51,122 nt of DNA from Chitinophaga pinensis. Its GTDB lineage: Bacteria; Pseudomonadota; Gammaproteobacteria; Burkholderiales; SG8-41. The notes beneath the pieces were generated by a model. It saw nothing but the letters and a program-made list of their open reading frames with translations, was not told the DNA's origin and made no database searches. A program made the position numbers and the translations under genes. How positions within the stretch are numbered: position 1 is the stretch's first letter; every line of letters begins with the position of its first letter. This document shows positions 1 through 8,499 of the stretch, in pieces. Location of the stretch: contig CALQCM020000004.1 in NCBI GenBank assembly GCA_943329075.2, forward strand, positions 1 to 51,122. The letters are read 5' to 3'.

Positions 1-233
1 AAGCAGATGCGGAAAATTCATGGGCTGGCGGATGCGGAGGACGATCGCTTGCGAACGGGAGCCGCAACGATACGGGGCGCCTGCGTTGATGTAAAGAGCG
101 TTTAAAGGGCGCGCCGGCGTTGGGCGCGCGCCGTGCAGTGAAAGCGGGTGCTAAAATGGACAATCAAAATCCGCCAAACCCGGGCCAAGAAATCGCGCCG
201 CGCGCGCAGAAAATTCCACCGGCCGCCGCCATC
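1..233. other. Window edge and leader before the first gene
   Basis: No complete gene is visible here. One plus-strand frame is open from the window edge to a TAA at 103-105, so the 3' end of an upstream gene is possible, but 34 codons are too few to name a family. A GC-rich hairpin (arms about 109-115 and 123-129) follows this stop, without a T-run. The stretch 156-233 is an in-frame extension of the next gene and could be coding if translation starts at the ATG at 156. Confidence 0.3.
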
Positions 234-1292
234 ATGCTGATACTGTCGAACGAAGACGCTGAAAAACTGCTGACGCTGGGCGATTGCATCGCCGCGCTCG
301 AACAGGTCTACCGCGACATCGCCGAAGGGCGTGCCGCCAACGCCACGCGTTCCGATGCGGTAACGACGACGTCGCGCGCCGATACCGTCTATTCGCTGAA
401 AATGATGGGCGGGGTTGTGCAAAGCACCGGCATCGGCGTGGTGCGCATTAATTCCGACATTCTGTCGTTCGCCAACAAACGCCAGGTCAAGCTGCCGCTG
501 GCGCCGGGCGACCGCTACACCGGGTTGGTGCTGCTGTTCAGCATCGAGACCGGCGAGCCGCTGGCGATTTTCCCGGACGGCATTCTGCAGCGCATGCGCG
601 TTGGCGCGACCTCGGCGCTGGCGGCGCGTTATCTCGCGCGCGCTGATGCAACGACGGTGGCGGTGATCGGCGCCGGCTGGCAGGCCGGCGGTCACGTGCT
701 GGCGATCGCGGCGCAGCGTAAGCTCGACGGCATCAAACTCGACGAAATCCGCTGTTACAGCCCGACGCGTGACAAGCGCGAGGCGTTCTGCCGCGAAATG
801 GGCGAGTCGGTCGGCGTCAAACTGCGCGCCGTAGCGACGCCGGAGGAAGCGGTGCGCGGCGCCGGCATCGTTTTGTGCGCGACCAACGCCTCGCAGCATG
901 TGTTCATGGAGCGCTGGGTCGAACCCGGCATGCATGTCGGCACTATCCGCGGGCCGGAACTCGAGCCGGCGGTCGTTTTGAATGCCGATATCACCGTCCT
1001 CAATGATCGCGTGGTGCATGAAAGCGTCAGCAAGACCGCCGGCGTGGTTTTACCGAAGAACCGGCATGCGATTGAAGGCTTCGACGTGGCGGCGGCACCA
1101 ACGCTGGCCGAACTCGTCGCCGGCAAGGCGAAGGGGCGAGCGTCGGCTGAACAGAAAACCGTCTTCGTCAATCTGCCGGGACTGGGGCTGCAATTCGCTG
1201 CGGTCGGCGAGGCGTTCTATCGCAAGGCGCGCGCGGCCGGGCGCGGACATGAACTGCCGACTGAATGGTTTACCGAGGATGTGGTGCCGTGA
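234..1292 (+). CDS. Ornithine cyclodeaminase / mu-crystallin family protein
   Basis: NAD(P)-dependent enzyme of the OCD/mu-crystallin family. Members deaminate ornithine to proline or act as imine/ketimine or amino-acid dehydrogenases; the substrate here cannot be told from sequence. The Rossmann motif VIGAGWQAGGH lies near residue 140, preceded by the family signature QRMRVGATSALAARYLA, and a KMMGG segment near residue 55 carries the usual active-site lysine. I start at the ATG at 234 (352 aa) because homologues begin with a similar L-S-x-x-D stretch. The ATG at 156 would add 26 disordered-looking residues and cannot be excluded. The next gene follows after 13 bp, so the two are probably co-transcribed. 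Confidence 0.85.
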   Translation: MLILSNEDAEKLLTLGDCIAALEQVYRDIAEGRAANATRSDAVTTTSRADTVYSLKMMGGVVQSTGIGVVRINSDILSFANKRQVKLPLAPGDRYTGLVLLFSIETGEPLAIFPDGILQRMRVGATSALAARYLARADATTVAVIGAGWQAGGHVLAIAAQRKLDGIKLDEIRCYSPTRDKREAFCREMGESVGVKLRAVATPEEAVRGAGIVLCATNASQHVFMERWVEPGMHVGTIRGPELEPAVVLNADITVLNDRVVHESVSKTAGVVLPKNRHAIEGFDVAAAPTLAELVAGKAKGRASAEQKTVFVNLPGLGLQFAAVGEAFYRKARAAGRGHELPTEWFTEDVVP

Positions 1293-1305
1293 AAGGAACC
1301 GCCGG

Positions 1306-2238
1306 ATGAGCGCTCCGATTGCCAACGAACTGCCGCCACACGGCTACAGCATCATGCGCCCGGTGCGCGGTTCGTCGATTCCGCTGGAACTGAGCTTCGT
1401 GCTGACGCGCGACGAAATCTATGTGCCTATTGCGATCCGCAAGCCGGCCGGCGACGGCCCGTTTCCGGTGATCACGATGGGGCGCGGCGACGGCAAGGGC
1501 GGCGTGCCGCATCTGGAAGCGCAGGTTGATCTGCTGGCGTCCATGCAGGACGAGATGATCAAGCGCGGTTATGTCGTGGTTTACGTCAACTATCGCAACG
1601 AAGTGCCGCATCTGTACGAAAACATCGCGCGCGCGGAAAATCTGCCGGATGATGTCAGCGGTGGCGCGCGGCGCACGCTCAAATCGTCGCCGACGCTCGA
1701 CTCAGACGATTTGATTGCGATTTTCAAATACCTGCGTACGCTGCCTTATGTGAATCCCGACGCGATCGGCGCCATCGGCGTCAGTCACAGCGGCGAGATG
1801 ATCTTGAAAGTGGCGGCCGAGATGAATTTCGCGGCCGGCGTGGCGATCGAAGGCGCTTCACACGAATTCATCAGCGTCGATACCGGGCCGGCGGCGCCGC
1901 GCAAGGGCAGCGAAATCCAGTATCAGGACATCGAAGTCGTGCGCAAAAACGCCGACAAGGCGCGCGCCATGGAGCGCATCCGCCGCATCAACACGCCGGT
2001 CCTGCATCTGGCGCGCGACCGCGACCACTTGCAGGGCATCTTCAAGCTGGTGCATGAATGGATGCTGGAGGCCGGCAAGGATTCGACGCTGGTCAGCTTC
2101 GATCATCCGTCGCACGGTTACCCGTACATTTACCGCAAGCCCGACGGCGCCTACCAGCCGGAACCGATTCAGCAGCAGGCCTTCGATTTGTTCATGGCTT
2201 TCTTCGACCGCCATTTGCAGGGGCGGGCGACATCGTGA
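1306..2238 (+). CDS. Alpha/beta hydrolase (dienelactone hydrolase / S9-like)
   Basis: A 310-residue cytoplasmic alpha/beta hydrolase without a signal peptide. The nucleophile elbow GVSHSGE is at about residues 158-164, and a late histidine lies in the segment [10 protein letters not shown], consistent with a Ser-Asp-His triad. The layout resembles dienelactone hydrolases and prolyl-oligopeptidase-type esterases. The elbow is unusual in having Ser where G-x-S-x-G normally ends in Gly. The start is the ATG preceded by GGAACCGCCGG. The gene is 13 bp from both the cyclodeaminase gene upstream and the epimerase gene downstream, so an operon is likely. The substrate is unknown; an ester or lactone linked to the upstream amino-acid enzyme is only a guess. 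Confidence 0.75.
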   Translation: MSAPIANELPPHGYSIMRPVRGSSIPLELSFVLTRDEIYVPIAIRKPAGDGPFPVITMGRGDGKGGVPHLEAQVDLLASMQDEMIKRGYVVVYVNYRNEVPHLYENIARAENLPDDVSGGARRTLKSSPTLDSDDLIAIFKYLRTLPYVNPDAIGAIGVSHSGEMILKVAAEMNFAAGVAIEGASHEFISVDTGPAAPRKGSEIQYQDIEVVRKNADKARAMERIRRINTPVLHLARDRDHLQGIFKLVHEWMLEAGKDSTLVSFDHPSHGYPYIYRKPDGAYQPEPIQQQAFDLFMAFFDRHLQGRATS

Positions 2239-2251
2239 CGCGGACCACGAT

Positions 2252-3295
2252 ATGAGCCGGATCGACGAGGTGCGCGCGGACCTGGTGGCGAAACCTGTCA
2301 CCTGGCTGATTACCGGCGCGGCCGGTTTCATCGGCTCCAATCTGCTAGAGGCGCTGCTCAAACTCGGTCAGAAGGTGGTCGGGTTGGACAACTTCTTTAC
2401 CGGTCATCGCGTCAACCTCGACGAGGTGCGCGTGCAGGTCACGCCGGCGCAATGGGAAAATTTTCGTTTCATCGAGGGCGATATCCGTTCGCTCGATGAT
2501 TGTCATGCGGCCTGTGCCGGTGTCGATTACGTGCTGCACCACGCCGCGCTCGGCAGCGTGCCGCGCTCGCTGGAAGACCCGATTCTGACCAATGCCTGCA
2601 ACGTCACCGGCTTTCTCAACATGCTGGTGGCGGCGCGCGATGCCGGTGTGAAACGATTTACCTATGCAGCGTCGAGTTCGACCTATGGTGATCATCCGGA
2701 TCTGCCGAAGGTCGAGGAGAAAATCGGCAAGCCGTTGTCGCCCTATGCGGTGACCAAGTATGTTAACGAACTCTATGCGGATGTGTTTTCACGCTGCTAC
2801 GGCCTGCAGACCGTGGGTCTGCGCTATTTCAATGTGTTCGGCCCGCGCCAGGACCCGAACGGCGCCTATGCCGCGGTGATCCCGCGCTGGATCGCCGGCA
2901 TGATCGGTAACCAGCCGGTGGAAATATTCGGTGATGGCGAAACCTTCCGCGATTTTTGTTATGTCGAGAACGTATTGCAGGCGAACCTGCTGGCGGCCAC
3001 TGCCACCAATCCGCAGGCGTTGAACCGCGTTTACAACGTCGCGCTGGGCGACCGCACGACGCTCAATGGCCTGTTTGAAATGGTCCGCGTGCTGCTCGCC
3101 GAACGGTTCGAACATCTGCAGTCGTACAAGCCGCAGTATCGCGATTTCCGCAGCGGCGACGTGCGTTATTCCCAGGCCGACATCGGCAAGGCGCGCAGCC
3201 TGCTCGGTTACGCGCCAACGTATCGCGTCGCCGACGGCATGCGCGCCGCGATCGGCTGGTACATCGCGCGCGCGGGCCGCGGCACGCAGTCGTGA
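2252..3295 (+). CDS. wbpP: UDP-N-acetylglucosamine (or GlcNAcA) 4-epimerase, WbpP/TviC type
   Basis: Extended short-chain dehydrogenase of 347 residues. The NAD-binding motif GAAGFIG is at 22-28, the catalytic SSSTYG block at 141-146 and YAVTK at 165-169. Together with the sequence around residues 95-110 this is the pattern of WbpP/TviC epimerases, which interconvert the gluco and galacto forms of UDP-N-acetylhexosamines or their uronic acids. The 6-dehydrogenase gene immediately downstream makes UDP-GalNAcA the likely shared product, feeding capsule or O-antigen synthesis in the cytoplasm. The frame is open further upstream, inside the hydrolase gene, but the ATG at 2252, 13 bp after that gene, is the sensible start. 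UDP-glucose 4-epimerase (GalE) is less likely given the partner gene. Confidence 0.85.
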   Translation: MSRIDEVRADLVAKPVTWLITGAAGFIGSNLLEALLKLGQKVVGLDNFFTGHRVNLDEVRVQVTPAQWENFRFIEGDIRSLDDCHAACAGVDYVLHHAALGSVPRSLEDPILTNACNVTGFLNMLVAARDAGVKRFTYAASSSTYGDHPDLPKVEEKIGKPLSPYAVTKYVNELYADVFSRCYGLQTVGLRYFNVFGPRQDPNGAYAAVIPRWIAGMIGNQPVEIFGDGETFRDFCYVENVLQANLLAATATNPQALNRVYNVALGDRTTLNGLFEMVRVLLAERFEHLQSYKPQYRDFRSGDVRYSQADIGKARSLLGYAPTYRVADGMRAAIGWYIARAGRGTQS

Positions 3296-3329
3296 GCGGT
3301 GTATCCATTGCCATGAGAGAACAAGCCAG

Positions 3330-4610
3330 ATGCAGATCGTTGCCGTAGTCGGATTGGGATACGTCGGCCTGCCGCTGGCCGTCGAGTTTGGCAAGGTGTG
3401 CCGCACGCTCGGCTATGACCGCTCGCGGGTGCGTATCGATGAACTTGCGCGCAAACACGACCGCACCGGAGAACTGTCGGCAGACGAGATCGGCGCGGCA
3501 CGTCAGTTGCAGGTCAGCGCCGATCCGGCGTTGCTGAAAGAAGCCGATTTCATCGTGGTCGCGGTGCCGACGCCGGTTGATGACGCGCGCCAGCCCGATT
3601 TTGCGCCGCTGGTTTCCGCCAGCGAGATCGTCGGCCAGTACATGAAGCGCGGCGCGATTGTTGTCTACGAATCCACTGTTTACCCCGGCGCCACCGAGGA
3701 AATCTGCGTGCCCGTGCTTGAGCAGTACTCAAAGATGCGCTGGCGCGAGGATTTTCACATCGGCTATTCGCCCGAGCGCATCAATCCCGGCGACCGCGAG
3801 CACACGCTGGCGCGCATCGTCAAAGTGGTTTCCGGGGATGATGCCGCGACATTGGAGAAGGTCGCCGCGCTGTATGGTGCGATTGTCAAAGCCGGTGTCT
3901 TTCCCGCCTCGTCGATCCGCGTCGCCGAAGCGGCCAAGGTGATCGAGAACACCCAGCGCGATCTCAATATTGCACTGATCAACGAACTGGCGATTCTGTT
4001 CGGCCACATGGGCCTCGACACGCAGGAAGTGTTGCAGGCGGCCGGCACCAAATGGAATTTTCTGCCGTTCCGGCCGGGACTCGTCGGCGGGCACTGCATC
4101 GGCGTCGATCCCTATTACCTGACCTACAAGGCGGAAAAGCTCGGTTATCACCCGCAGGTGATCCTCGCCGGCCGCCGCATCAACGACGGCATGGGGCAAT
4201 ACATCGCCGACAAAACTGCCGAACAGATCGTCGCCGGCGGGCGCAGCATCAAGGGCGCGCGCGTCAACGTGCTGGGCCTGACCTTCAAGGAAAACGTGCC
4301 CGATCTGCGCAACTCCAAGGTCGCCGATGTCATCGCGGCGCTGCGCGCCGCCGGCGCGGTGGTGCAGGTGCACGACCCGTTGGCTGACGCCGCCGATGCG
4401 CGGCATGAGTACGGCATCGAACTGGCCGCATGGGACGCGTTGCCGGCGGCCGATGCCATCGTGCTGGCCGTGCCGCACCGCCACTATCTGGACATGCCGC
4501 TGGCCGTCCTCACCGGCAGTCTGTCTGCCGGCGCCTGCGTAATCGACATCAAGTCGGCACTGGATCGCCGGGCGCTGGAAGGCGCCGGCTTGCGGGTGTG
4601 GCGTCTGTAA
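3330..4610 (+). CDS. tviB: UDP-N-acetyl-D-hexosamine 6-dehydrogenase, TviB/WbpO type
   Basis: UDP-sugar dehydrogenase of 426 residues that oxidises C6 of UDP-GlcNAc or UDP-GalNAc to the uronic acid with two NAD+. The N-terminal Rossmann motif GLGYVG is at 8-13. The central helix has K203 and N207 (AAKVIEN), and the catalytic cysteine is C256 in GGHCIGVDPYYL. The C-terminal UDP-binding domain contains the GLTFKEN segment. The sequence fits TviB/WbpO better than UDP-glucose dehydrogenase (Ugd) because of the PFRPGLVGGHCIGVDPYYL block. It follows the epimerase gene by 34 bp and is the last gene before tRNA-Thr. No glycosyltransferase or flippase lies next to it in this window, so the glycan it serves is made elsewhere. 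Confidence 0.88.
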   Translation: MQIVAVVGLGYVGLPLAVEFGKVCRTLGYDRSRVRIDELARKHDRTGELSADEIGAARQLQVSADPALLKEADFIVVAVPTPVDDARQPDFAPLVSASEIVGQYMKRGAIVVYESTVYPGATEEICVPVLEQYSKMRWREDFHIGYSPERINPGDREHTLARIVKVVSGDDAATLEKVAALYGAIVKAGVFPASSIRVAEAAKVIENTQRDLNIALINELAILFGHMGLDTQEVLQAAGTKWNFLPFRPGLVGGHCIGVDPYYLTYKAEKLGYHPQVILAGRRINDGMGQYIADKTAEQIVAGGRSIKGARVNVLGLTFKENVPDLRNSKVADVIAALRAAGAVVQVHDPLADAADARHEYGIELAAWDALPAADAIVLAVPHRHYLDMPLAVLTGSLSAGACVIDIKSALDRRALEGAGLRVWRL

Positions 4611-4637
4611 CGGTGACTATGCGAAAATCGCCCGCGC

Positions 4638-4713
4638 GCCGGGTTAGCTCAGTTGGTAGAGCAGCGGTTTTGTAAACCGAAGGTCGCGGGTTCGATTCCT
4701 GCACCCGGCACCA
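4638..4713 (+). tRNA. tRNA-Thr (anticodon UGU)
   Basis: A 76-nt cloverleaf with an encoded CCA end. The acceptor stem is GCCGGGT/ACCCGGC, the D-arm is GCTC/GAGC and the anticodon loop is 4669-4675 with anticodon TGT at 4671-4673. The T-arm is GCGGG-TTCGATT-CCTGC. The first anticodon-stem pair (27-43) is a G-A mismatch. It decodes ACA (and ACG by wobble). It lies 27 bp after tviB on the same strand. A partial, degenerate copy of its 3' end occurs at 8406-8444. Confidence 0.96.
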
Positions 4714-4946
4714 AGATAATATCCGAAGTAGTCCGAAATAGGCCGTAAGTCCCAGTGAATAGAGGGATTACGGCCTTTTTCATATCTCGGATAGTCCGCA
4801 ATGGACTGGGGGGTATCTGGGGGTGGTCTTTGGGGCATTGACCCAATCGCTGATCGGCACAACCTGCCCAAACTGATCAAAATTGAGTCAGTGGTAACAC
4901 CCGCCTACACCAACGCCAAATTATGTATTTGCCGTTTTTCCGTCGT
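4714..4946. other. tRNA-proximal stretch resembling the attachment arm of an integrated element
   Basis: No gene is supported here. Directly after the tRNA are two TAGTCCG direct repeats (4729-4735 and 4792-4798), a terminator hairpin, and two GGGGGT repeats spaced as GGGGGTATCTGGGGGT (about 4808-4823). G-rich direct repeats of this kind are common as arm-type integrase sites beside tRNA-targeted islands. No integrase gene follows. Composition becomes visibly less GC-rich from here to about 6.6 kb. Confidence 0.4.
4741..4780 (+). terminator. Rho-independent terminator after tRNA-Thr
   Basis: Perfect 8-bp stem GGCCGTAA (4741-4748) / TTACGGCC (4768-4775) with a 19-nt loop, followed at once by TTTTT (4776-4780). 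It lies 27 bp after the tRNA CCA and would end its transcript. Confidence 0.7.
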
Positions 4947-5570
4947 TTAGGCCACATCACCAGAATCGAAATCTGAGCTTCCCGCATCAGCGAAAAAGTT
5001 TGAGTCGTTCTGTAATTCAGTAGGCTCTTCGTTGTTCGCTGCGAGTTTGTTGGCTTCTGAAGGCTGCGGATTCGCGGCAGCATTTGGGGCCTGGTTGTGA
5101 TGCCCCATCAGGCCTTGGATTCCCTGGAATAAGAAAGAACCTGCAACAACGCCGGCTGCGGTTGTCGCAACAGTCCCCAGCATTCCTGAACCCCATGAAC
5201 TCGCTGGCGCCGCGGCTGCTGTTGGGCGTTGGGTCGGTCCTTGTGGGGATAAGGCCATTCCTGCTGCGGGGGCTGAAGCCGAGTTGGCGGTCGGCATTTT
5301 CCCCCATGCATTCGGGTTCGCTAGGAAGCTACCGCTTGATGTGGATCGAAGCTGATTCAATTCCCCTTGTATTTTTGTCGACTCTAAATGCGCCGCCTGT
5401 AGAGCATATTCGAGGCCCATCGCGCGCTGCACCAGAAGGTAGACGGCATCTGGTAGCTTTGCGGTAGCCTCTCGAATCATCGCCTCTGCTTCTGCATCTT
5501 TTTGTCCCGCCTGCGCCTGCGCCATCTGTTGCAAGAAAGTCGTTAGAAGCTCGCGTTCTTGGGGTGTCAT
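4947..5570 (-). CDS. DUF2076 domain-containing protein
   Basis: A 207-residue protein that begins MTPQERELLTTFLQQMAQAQ and continues with the DUF2076 pattern: D-A-E-A-x-x-I-R-E near residue 25 and P-D-A-V-Y-L-L-V-Q near 40. A helical stretch (about 50-75) is followed by a Pro/Ala/Gln-rich linker. A glycine/alanine-rich hydrophobic segment follows at about 130-155 and the tail is acidic and Asp/Ser-rich. The family has been described as a periplasmic sensor or ligand-binding protein, but its function is not established. It is transcribed away from the Bax-inhibitor gene and toward the tRNA. Base composition is less GC-rich than the genes before 4.6 kb, consistent with transfer. Confidence 0.8.
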   Translation of the reverse strand: MTPQERELLTTFLQQMAQAQAGQKDAEAEAMIREATAKLPDAVYLLVQRAMGLEYALQAAHLESTKIQGELNQLRSTSSGSFLANPNAWGKMPTANSASAPAAGMALSPQGPTQRPTAAAAPASSWGSGMLGTVATTAAGVVAGSFLFQGIQGLMGHHNQAPNAAANPQPSEANKLAANNEEPTELQNDSNFFADAGSSDFDSGDVA

Positions 5571-5886
5571 TTCGATACCTTCTTCTGCTCGTTTATTTAA
5601 GGTTCGTTTTCTGGTCGCATTTCACGATAGGGCTAACCATACCTTCATTGCGGTTACTGTCGAGATCAACCCGACGATAACGCGATCGTTTGAGGTGGTG
5701 GGGCACATCGCGAAATATCAAGTCTGGATAGCGTTGTAATTAATTCGTCACACATAGAACCGTTGGCGATTCTTTCAGCTTCCCCTAATTCTGAAATGTC
5801 TTCATACTTAGGCAACGAGGCGTCCTTTCTTGGAGCATTGAGTAGGCGGCTATCGGGTAAAAACTAAAACAGTTTGGAAGCTTATT
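5571..5886. other. Divergent intergenic region, lower GC
   Basis: This 316-bp stretch separates the diverging DUF2076 and Bax-inhibitor genes and must hold both promoters. I find no convincing -35/-10 pair for either. A minus-strand frame (5863 to 5666) is open for 65 codons but has no start codon near its beginning, so it may be a gene remnant. The plus-strand gene has a recognisable TTTGGAAG ribosome-binding region just before its ATG. Confidence 0.4.
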
Positions 5887-6585
5887 ATGGCATTTGATCA
5901 GGACGCCTACCCGCAGGAATTGGACCACGCTCCATCAGCGGTGCAAACGAACAAAGTTTTACGTCAGACCTATATGTTGTTGGCCATCTCAATGGTTCCG
6001 ACCGTCGTTGGGGCTTGGTTCGGTGTGGTCAGCGGACTTTATCAGACGATGCTGGCAAGTCCCGGCATCAGCTTGATCGTATTTCTTGGCGGCGCCGTTG
6101 GATTCATGTTTGCTATCGAGAAGAACAAAGAGAGTGGCCTAGGTGTCGCATTCTTGCTTGGGTTTACCTTCTTTATGGGCATCATGCTCTCACGGATGGT
6201 CGGTATGGTGCTTGGCATGCAAGGAGGCGCGACACTGGTTGGCATGGCTTTCGGTGGCACTGGGCTTATTTTTCTGGGCATGTCAGCCCTGGGCACGGTG
6301 ATTAAACGCGACCTATCGAGTATGGGTAAGTTCTTGATGATTGGGGCGCTCATCGTTTTTGCGGCGGGCCTTATCAGTGTTATCTTTCCAATGCCGGCAC
6401 TGACCCTCGCACTGACTGTCATGGTACTGGCGATCTTTTCACTATTTATCTTGTATGACGTTAACCGTATTGTTAAAGGGGGCGAGACGAACTACGTCTC
6501 AGCAACTCTGGCTCTTTATATGAACGTCTATAACGTTTTTCAGGCGCTACTTGCGTTGATTGGAATCGGCAGCAGTAAGGATTGA
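5887..6585 (+). CDS. Bax inhibitor-1 / YccA family membrane protein
   Basis: A 232-residue polytopic inner-membrane protein with about seven hydrophobic segments after a short polar N-terminus: near residues 32-55, 58-75, 83-102, 108-128, 137-156, 160-182 and 205-228. The final LYMNVYNVFQALLALIGIGSSKD is the typical BI-1/YccA ending. E. coli homologues YccA and YbhL are linked to FtsH quality control and ion leak, but the role here is unknown. Codon and base use are noticeably less GC-rich than in the flanking operons. The Tim44-domain gene follows on the same strand after 152 bp. Confidence 0.88.
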   Translation: MAFDQDAYPQELDHAPSAVQTNKVLRQTYMLLAISMVPTVVGAWFGVVSGLYQTMLASPGISLIVFLGGAVGFMFAIEKNKESGLGVAFLLGFTFFMGIMLSRMVGMVLGMQGGATLVGMAFGGTGLIFLGMSALGTVIKRDLSSMGKFLMIGALIVFAAGLISVIFPMPALTLALTVMVLAIFSLFILYDVNRIVKGGETNYVSATLALYMNVYNVFQALLALIGIGSSKD

Positions 6586-6737
6586 TTTCGATGTGCAGCT
6601 CAATTGTTTCGTGAAATGGGTTGAACCTTCGCAGCGGGAGTGGGATCCCGGCGTGGAACAGCCAGTAAAAGAACGTGGACGGTTTTCAACGCACTTTAGT
6701 TGTGGGCTGTCCCTTGTAAATATCGACTTGAGGAATC

Positions 6738-7625
6738 ATGAATAAATTCTTGATCATTTTGAGCTCTATCCTGACCTTCGGCCTCATCGTGCTTGATGCC
6801 AGTGCCGCACAACGACTAGGCGGCGGCAAGAACGTTGGTGCCCAGCGCAGCGCAACAGCACAACCACCGGCCAAAGCGCCGGCACAGCAAGCGGCACCGG
6901 CGCCGGCAGCGACACCCGCACCGCAGCCGTCGGGCATGAGCCGTTGGCTTGGCCCCCTGGCTGGTCTGGCGATCGGTGCCGGGCTGGCGTCGATGTTCAT
7001 GGGCGGCGGCGGCATGGGGGGCGCGATGGGCAGCATACTGATGGTGGTGCTGCTCGCGGCCGCGGCACTGTTTGCGTGGAAGATGTTTCGCTCAAAACCA
7101 GCTGGCAATAACAACTTGCAATACGCGGGCGCGAACGCAGGCGAAGCGGCGCCAACACCTGTAATGCCGGCTCCCAGCGCCGGCGGCATGCCACACATTG
7201 GTAGTGCCCTCGGCGGTGCCGCGGGGGCCCCGGTTGTTGCACCTGAAGCGAACCGTTTTCCAGCTGGCTTTGATGCGGCGCAGTTTGCCGTACACGCCAA
7301 GACGAATTTCACGCGTCTGCAACAGGCCAACGACAAACGCGACGTGTCGACGATGCGTGATTACATGACGTCTGAATTCTACGCGACGATAACAGCACAG
7401 ATCGACCCGATGGGCGTGGTTCAACACACCGAGATCATCAGCCTTGAGGCGGCAGTGGTCGAGGTCGTCACCGAAAACAACAAAAATATCGCCAGCGTCC
7501 GATTCACCGGTTCGATGCGAGATGCGGCGACTTTCGCAACGGAAACATTCGACGAAATCTGGCATCTGGAAAAACCGCTCGACGGCGCCAGCGGGTGGCT
7601 GATCAGCGGCATTCAGCAGGCCTGA
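6738..7625 (+). CDS. Tim44-like domain protein, exported and membrane-anchored
   Basis: A 295-residue protein with a signal-like N-terminus (hydrophobic residues 4-18, ASA before about 24). A Pro/Ala-rich low-complexity linker spans about 40-70. Two glycine/alanine-rich hydrophobic segments follow at about 75-95 and 100-118, then a soluble C-terminal Tim44-like domain (about 170-293). That domain has the pattern A-x-x-N-F-x-R-L-Q-x-A-N-D and a WHLEKP segment near the end, as in bacterial Tim44-like proteins of the NTF2 fold. The function of the bacterial proteins is not settled. The start ATG follows TTGAGGAATC. Confidence 0.85.
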   Translation: MNKFLIILSSILTFGLIVLDASAAQRLGGGKNVGAQRSATAQPPAKAPAQQAAPAPAATPAPQPSGMSRWLGPLAGLAIGAGLASMFMGGGGMGGAMGSILMVVLLAAAALFAWKMFRSKPAGNNNLQYAGANAGEAAPTPVMPAPSAGGMPHIGSALGGAAGAPVVAPEANRFPAGFDAAQFAVHAKTNFTRLQQANDKRDVSTMRDYMTSEFYATITAQIDPMGVVQHTEIISLEAAVVEVVTENNKNIASVRFTGSMRDAATFATETFDEIWHLEKPLDGASGWLISGIQQA

Positions 7626-7634
7626 AATAGCTGC

Positions 7635-7670
7635 TGCTGACGGCGAGCATCGTCAGCATCGGCGTTTTTT
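7635..7670 (+). terminator. Weak terminator after the Tim44-domain gene
   Basis: Stem TGCTGACG (7635-7642) / CGTCAGCA (7651-7658) with an 8-nt loop, then TTTTTT at 7665-7670. The T-run is separated from the stem by six bases, which weakens the call. Confidence 0.5.
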
Positions 7671-7998
7671 GCTAAAGCGCGGCGATGGCTTCTATGCTTT
7701 TTAGGCCGCGTCGCGTTTTTTTCTGAGGCGTTGTAAGATTTTTCGTCAAGCGTTGTTGTCTGCAAGAAGACAACTTGGCGCACGGTTTTCTCGCCGATCA
7801 GGCGATCAAACTGGCAAATTTTCCAGAGGCATTGCAGGTTCTGGAGTTTGCAAATGGTTTGGTCAGTCTGGTTGCTGTTCCTGCTGTAGGGTCAAAAAAT
7901 AAGAAGCTACTGAAAGTGCGGTGTTTTTAGACTGCCCGCGTGCTCATCCAGAACTCAATTTGTGCGGCATGTTGTTTCTGCTGACTGCAAATTGACCG
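7671..7998. other. Gene-free stretch inside the eroded region
   Basis: No supported gene, RNA or promoter is visible. A plus-strand frame ending in TAG near 7930 is open for about 60 codons but has no ATG and no recognisable family. It may be the remains of a gene lost together with the 5' part of the nuclease described next. Confidence 0.3.
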
Positions 7999-8220
7999 GT
8001 GGCGATTGCCCACAATATGGTGAAACGCATGACATTAATTACTTACGCACAGATCAGCGCCGGGATGGCGTGGTGGTATCGAGCCAATGCGAAGGAGCAG
8101 TCCGCCGAAGATCGCGGGCGCTATGAGCCAGAGGAAAACGAAGCCAGATTGCGAAAGCGCAGCCTATTGGTAGATGATGCTCCTGTGCCGCTGTGGGCGT
8201 GGCGGAAGGAAAGGCGGTAG
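7999..8220 (+). pseudogene. C-terminal fragment of a staphylococcal-nuclease-like (SNase) protein
   Basis: The 73 codons end with AGMAWWYRANAKEQSAEDRG, an E-x-x-A-R-x-x-x-R-S-L-L sequence, and P-V-P-L-W-A-W-R-K. This matches the end of secreted SNase/thermonuclease-fold proteins, normally A-W-x-Y-x-x-Y-A, then E-A-x-A-R-x-x-x-x-G-L-W and P-x-P-P-W-E-W-R. The first two thirds of the domain, with the D-x-D-T and R-x-x-x-I-D-x-P-E blocks, are absent from the 370 bp upstream in any frame I read. G-L-W has decayed to S-L-L. This is therefore a decayed remnant rather than a working nuclease; the in-frame ATG at 7999 is probably not meaningful. Confidence 0.7.
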
Positions 8221-8227
8221 GTGAGCG

Positions 8228-8273
8228 GCATTCCAGAATGCGACCTCCTGCACTGACTACGTGCGGGAGTCGC
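8228..8273. repeat. Two adjacent inverted repeats after the nuclease remnant
   Basis: GCATTC-CA-GAATGC (8228-8241) overlaps the start of a longer imperfect hairpin, GCGACCTCCTGCAC (8240-8253) / GTGCGGGAGTCGC (8261-8273), with loop TGACTAC. There is no T-run, so it is not an obvious terminator. The role is unknown. Confidence 0.4.
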
Positions 8274-8405
8274 GATGCGCGGTAAAAAGGGCGGGCAAGG
8301 GGGCCTTGCGGCGGCTGGCTCGCCTGTTGCGCGTCGAGCGGCTACCATCTGCTGGTAGATTTGGGGATATATTTATAAACCGCAAACCGTAGATCAAGCA
8401 ATCGT

Positions 8406-8444
8406 GCGGGTTGACGGGGATTTTTCGATCCCTGCACCCCACCA
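8406..8444 (+). repeat. Degenerate copy of the tRNA-Thr 3' end (attR-like)
   Basis: Bases 8406-8412 (GCGGGTT) and 8424-8444 (TTCGATCCCTGCACCCCACCA) reproduce the T-arm, acceptor strand and CCA of tRNA-Thr at 4687-4713. They differ by an inserted stretch after GCGGGTT, one T-to-C change and loss of GG in the acceptor strand. The specific CCTGC-ACCC junction makes this tRNA, rather than another, the likely source. It is followed after about 55 bp by a strong terminator, as an original tRNA 3' flank would be. It is a candidate right attachment site. Confidence 0.5.
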
Positions 8445-8499
8445 GTTACGCCGTTACTGCACGCCCGTGGGGAAACCTGCGATAATGGCGCCCGCACTG

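Noticed and set aside
4644..4880. Minus-strand frame across tRNA-Thr with a C-terminus reading GCRNRTRDLRFTKPLLYQLS
   Set aside because: This is the antisense of the tRNA gene, a well-known false protein seen wherever tRNAs are translated.
5666..5863. Open minus-strand frame of 65 codons between DUF2076 and the Bax-inhibitor gene
   Set aside because: It lacks a start codon near its beginning, has no recognisable family and no ribosome-binding site. At most it is a remnant.
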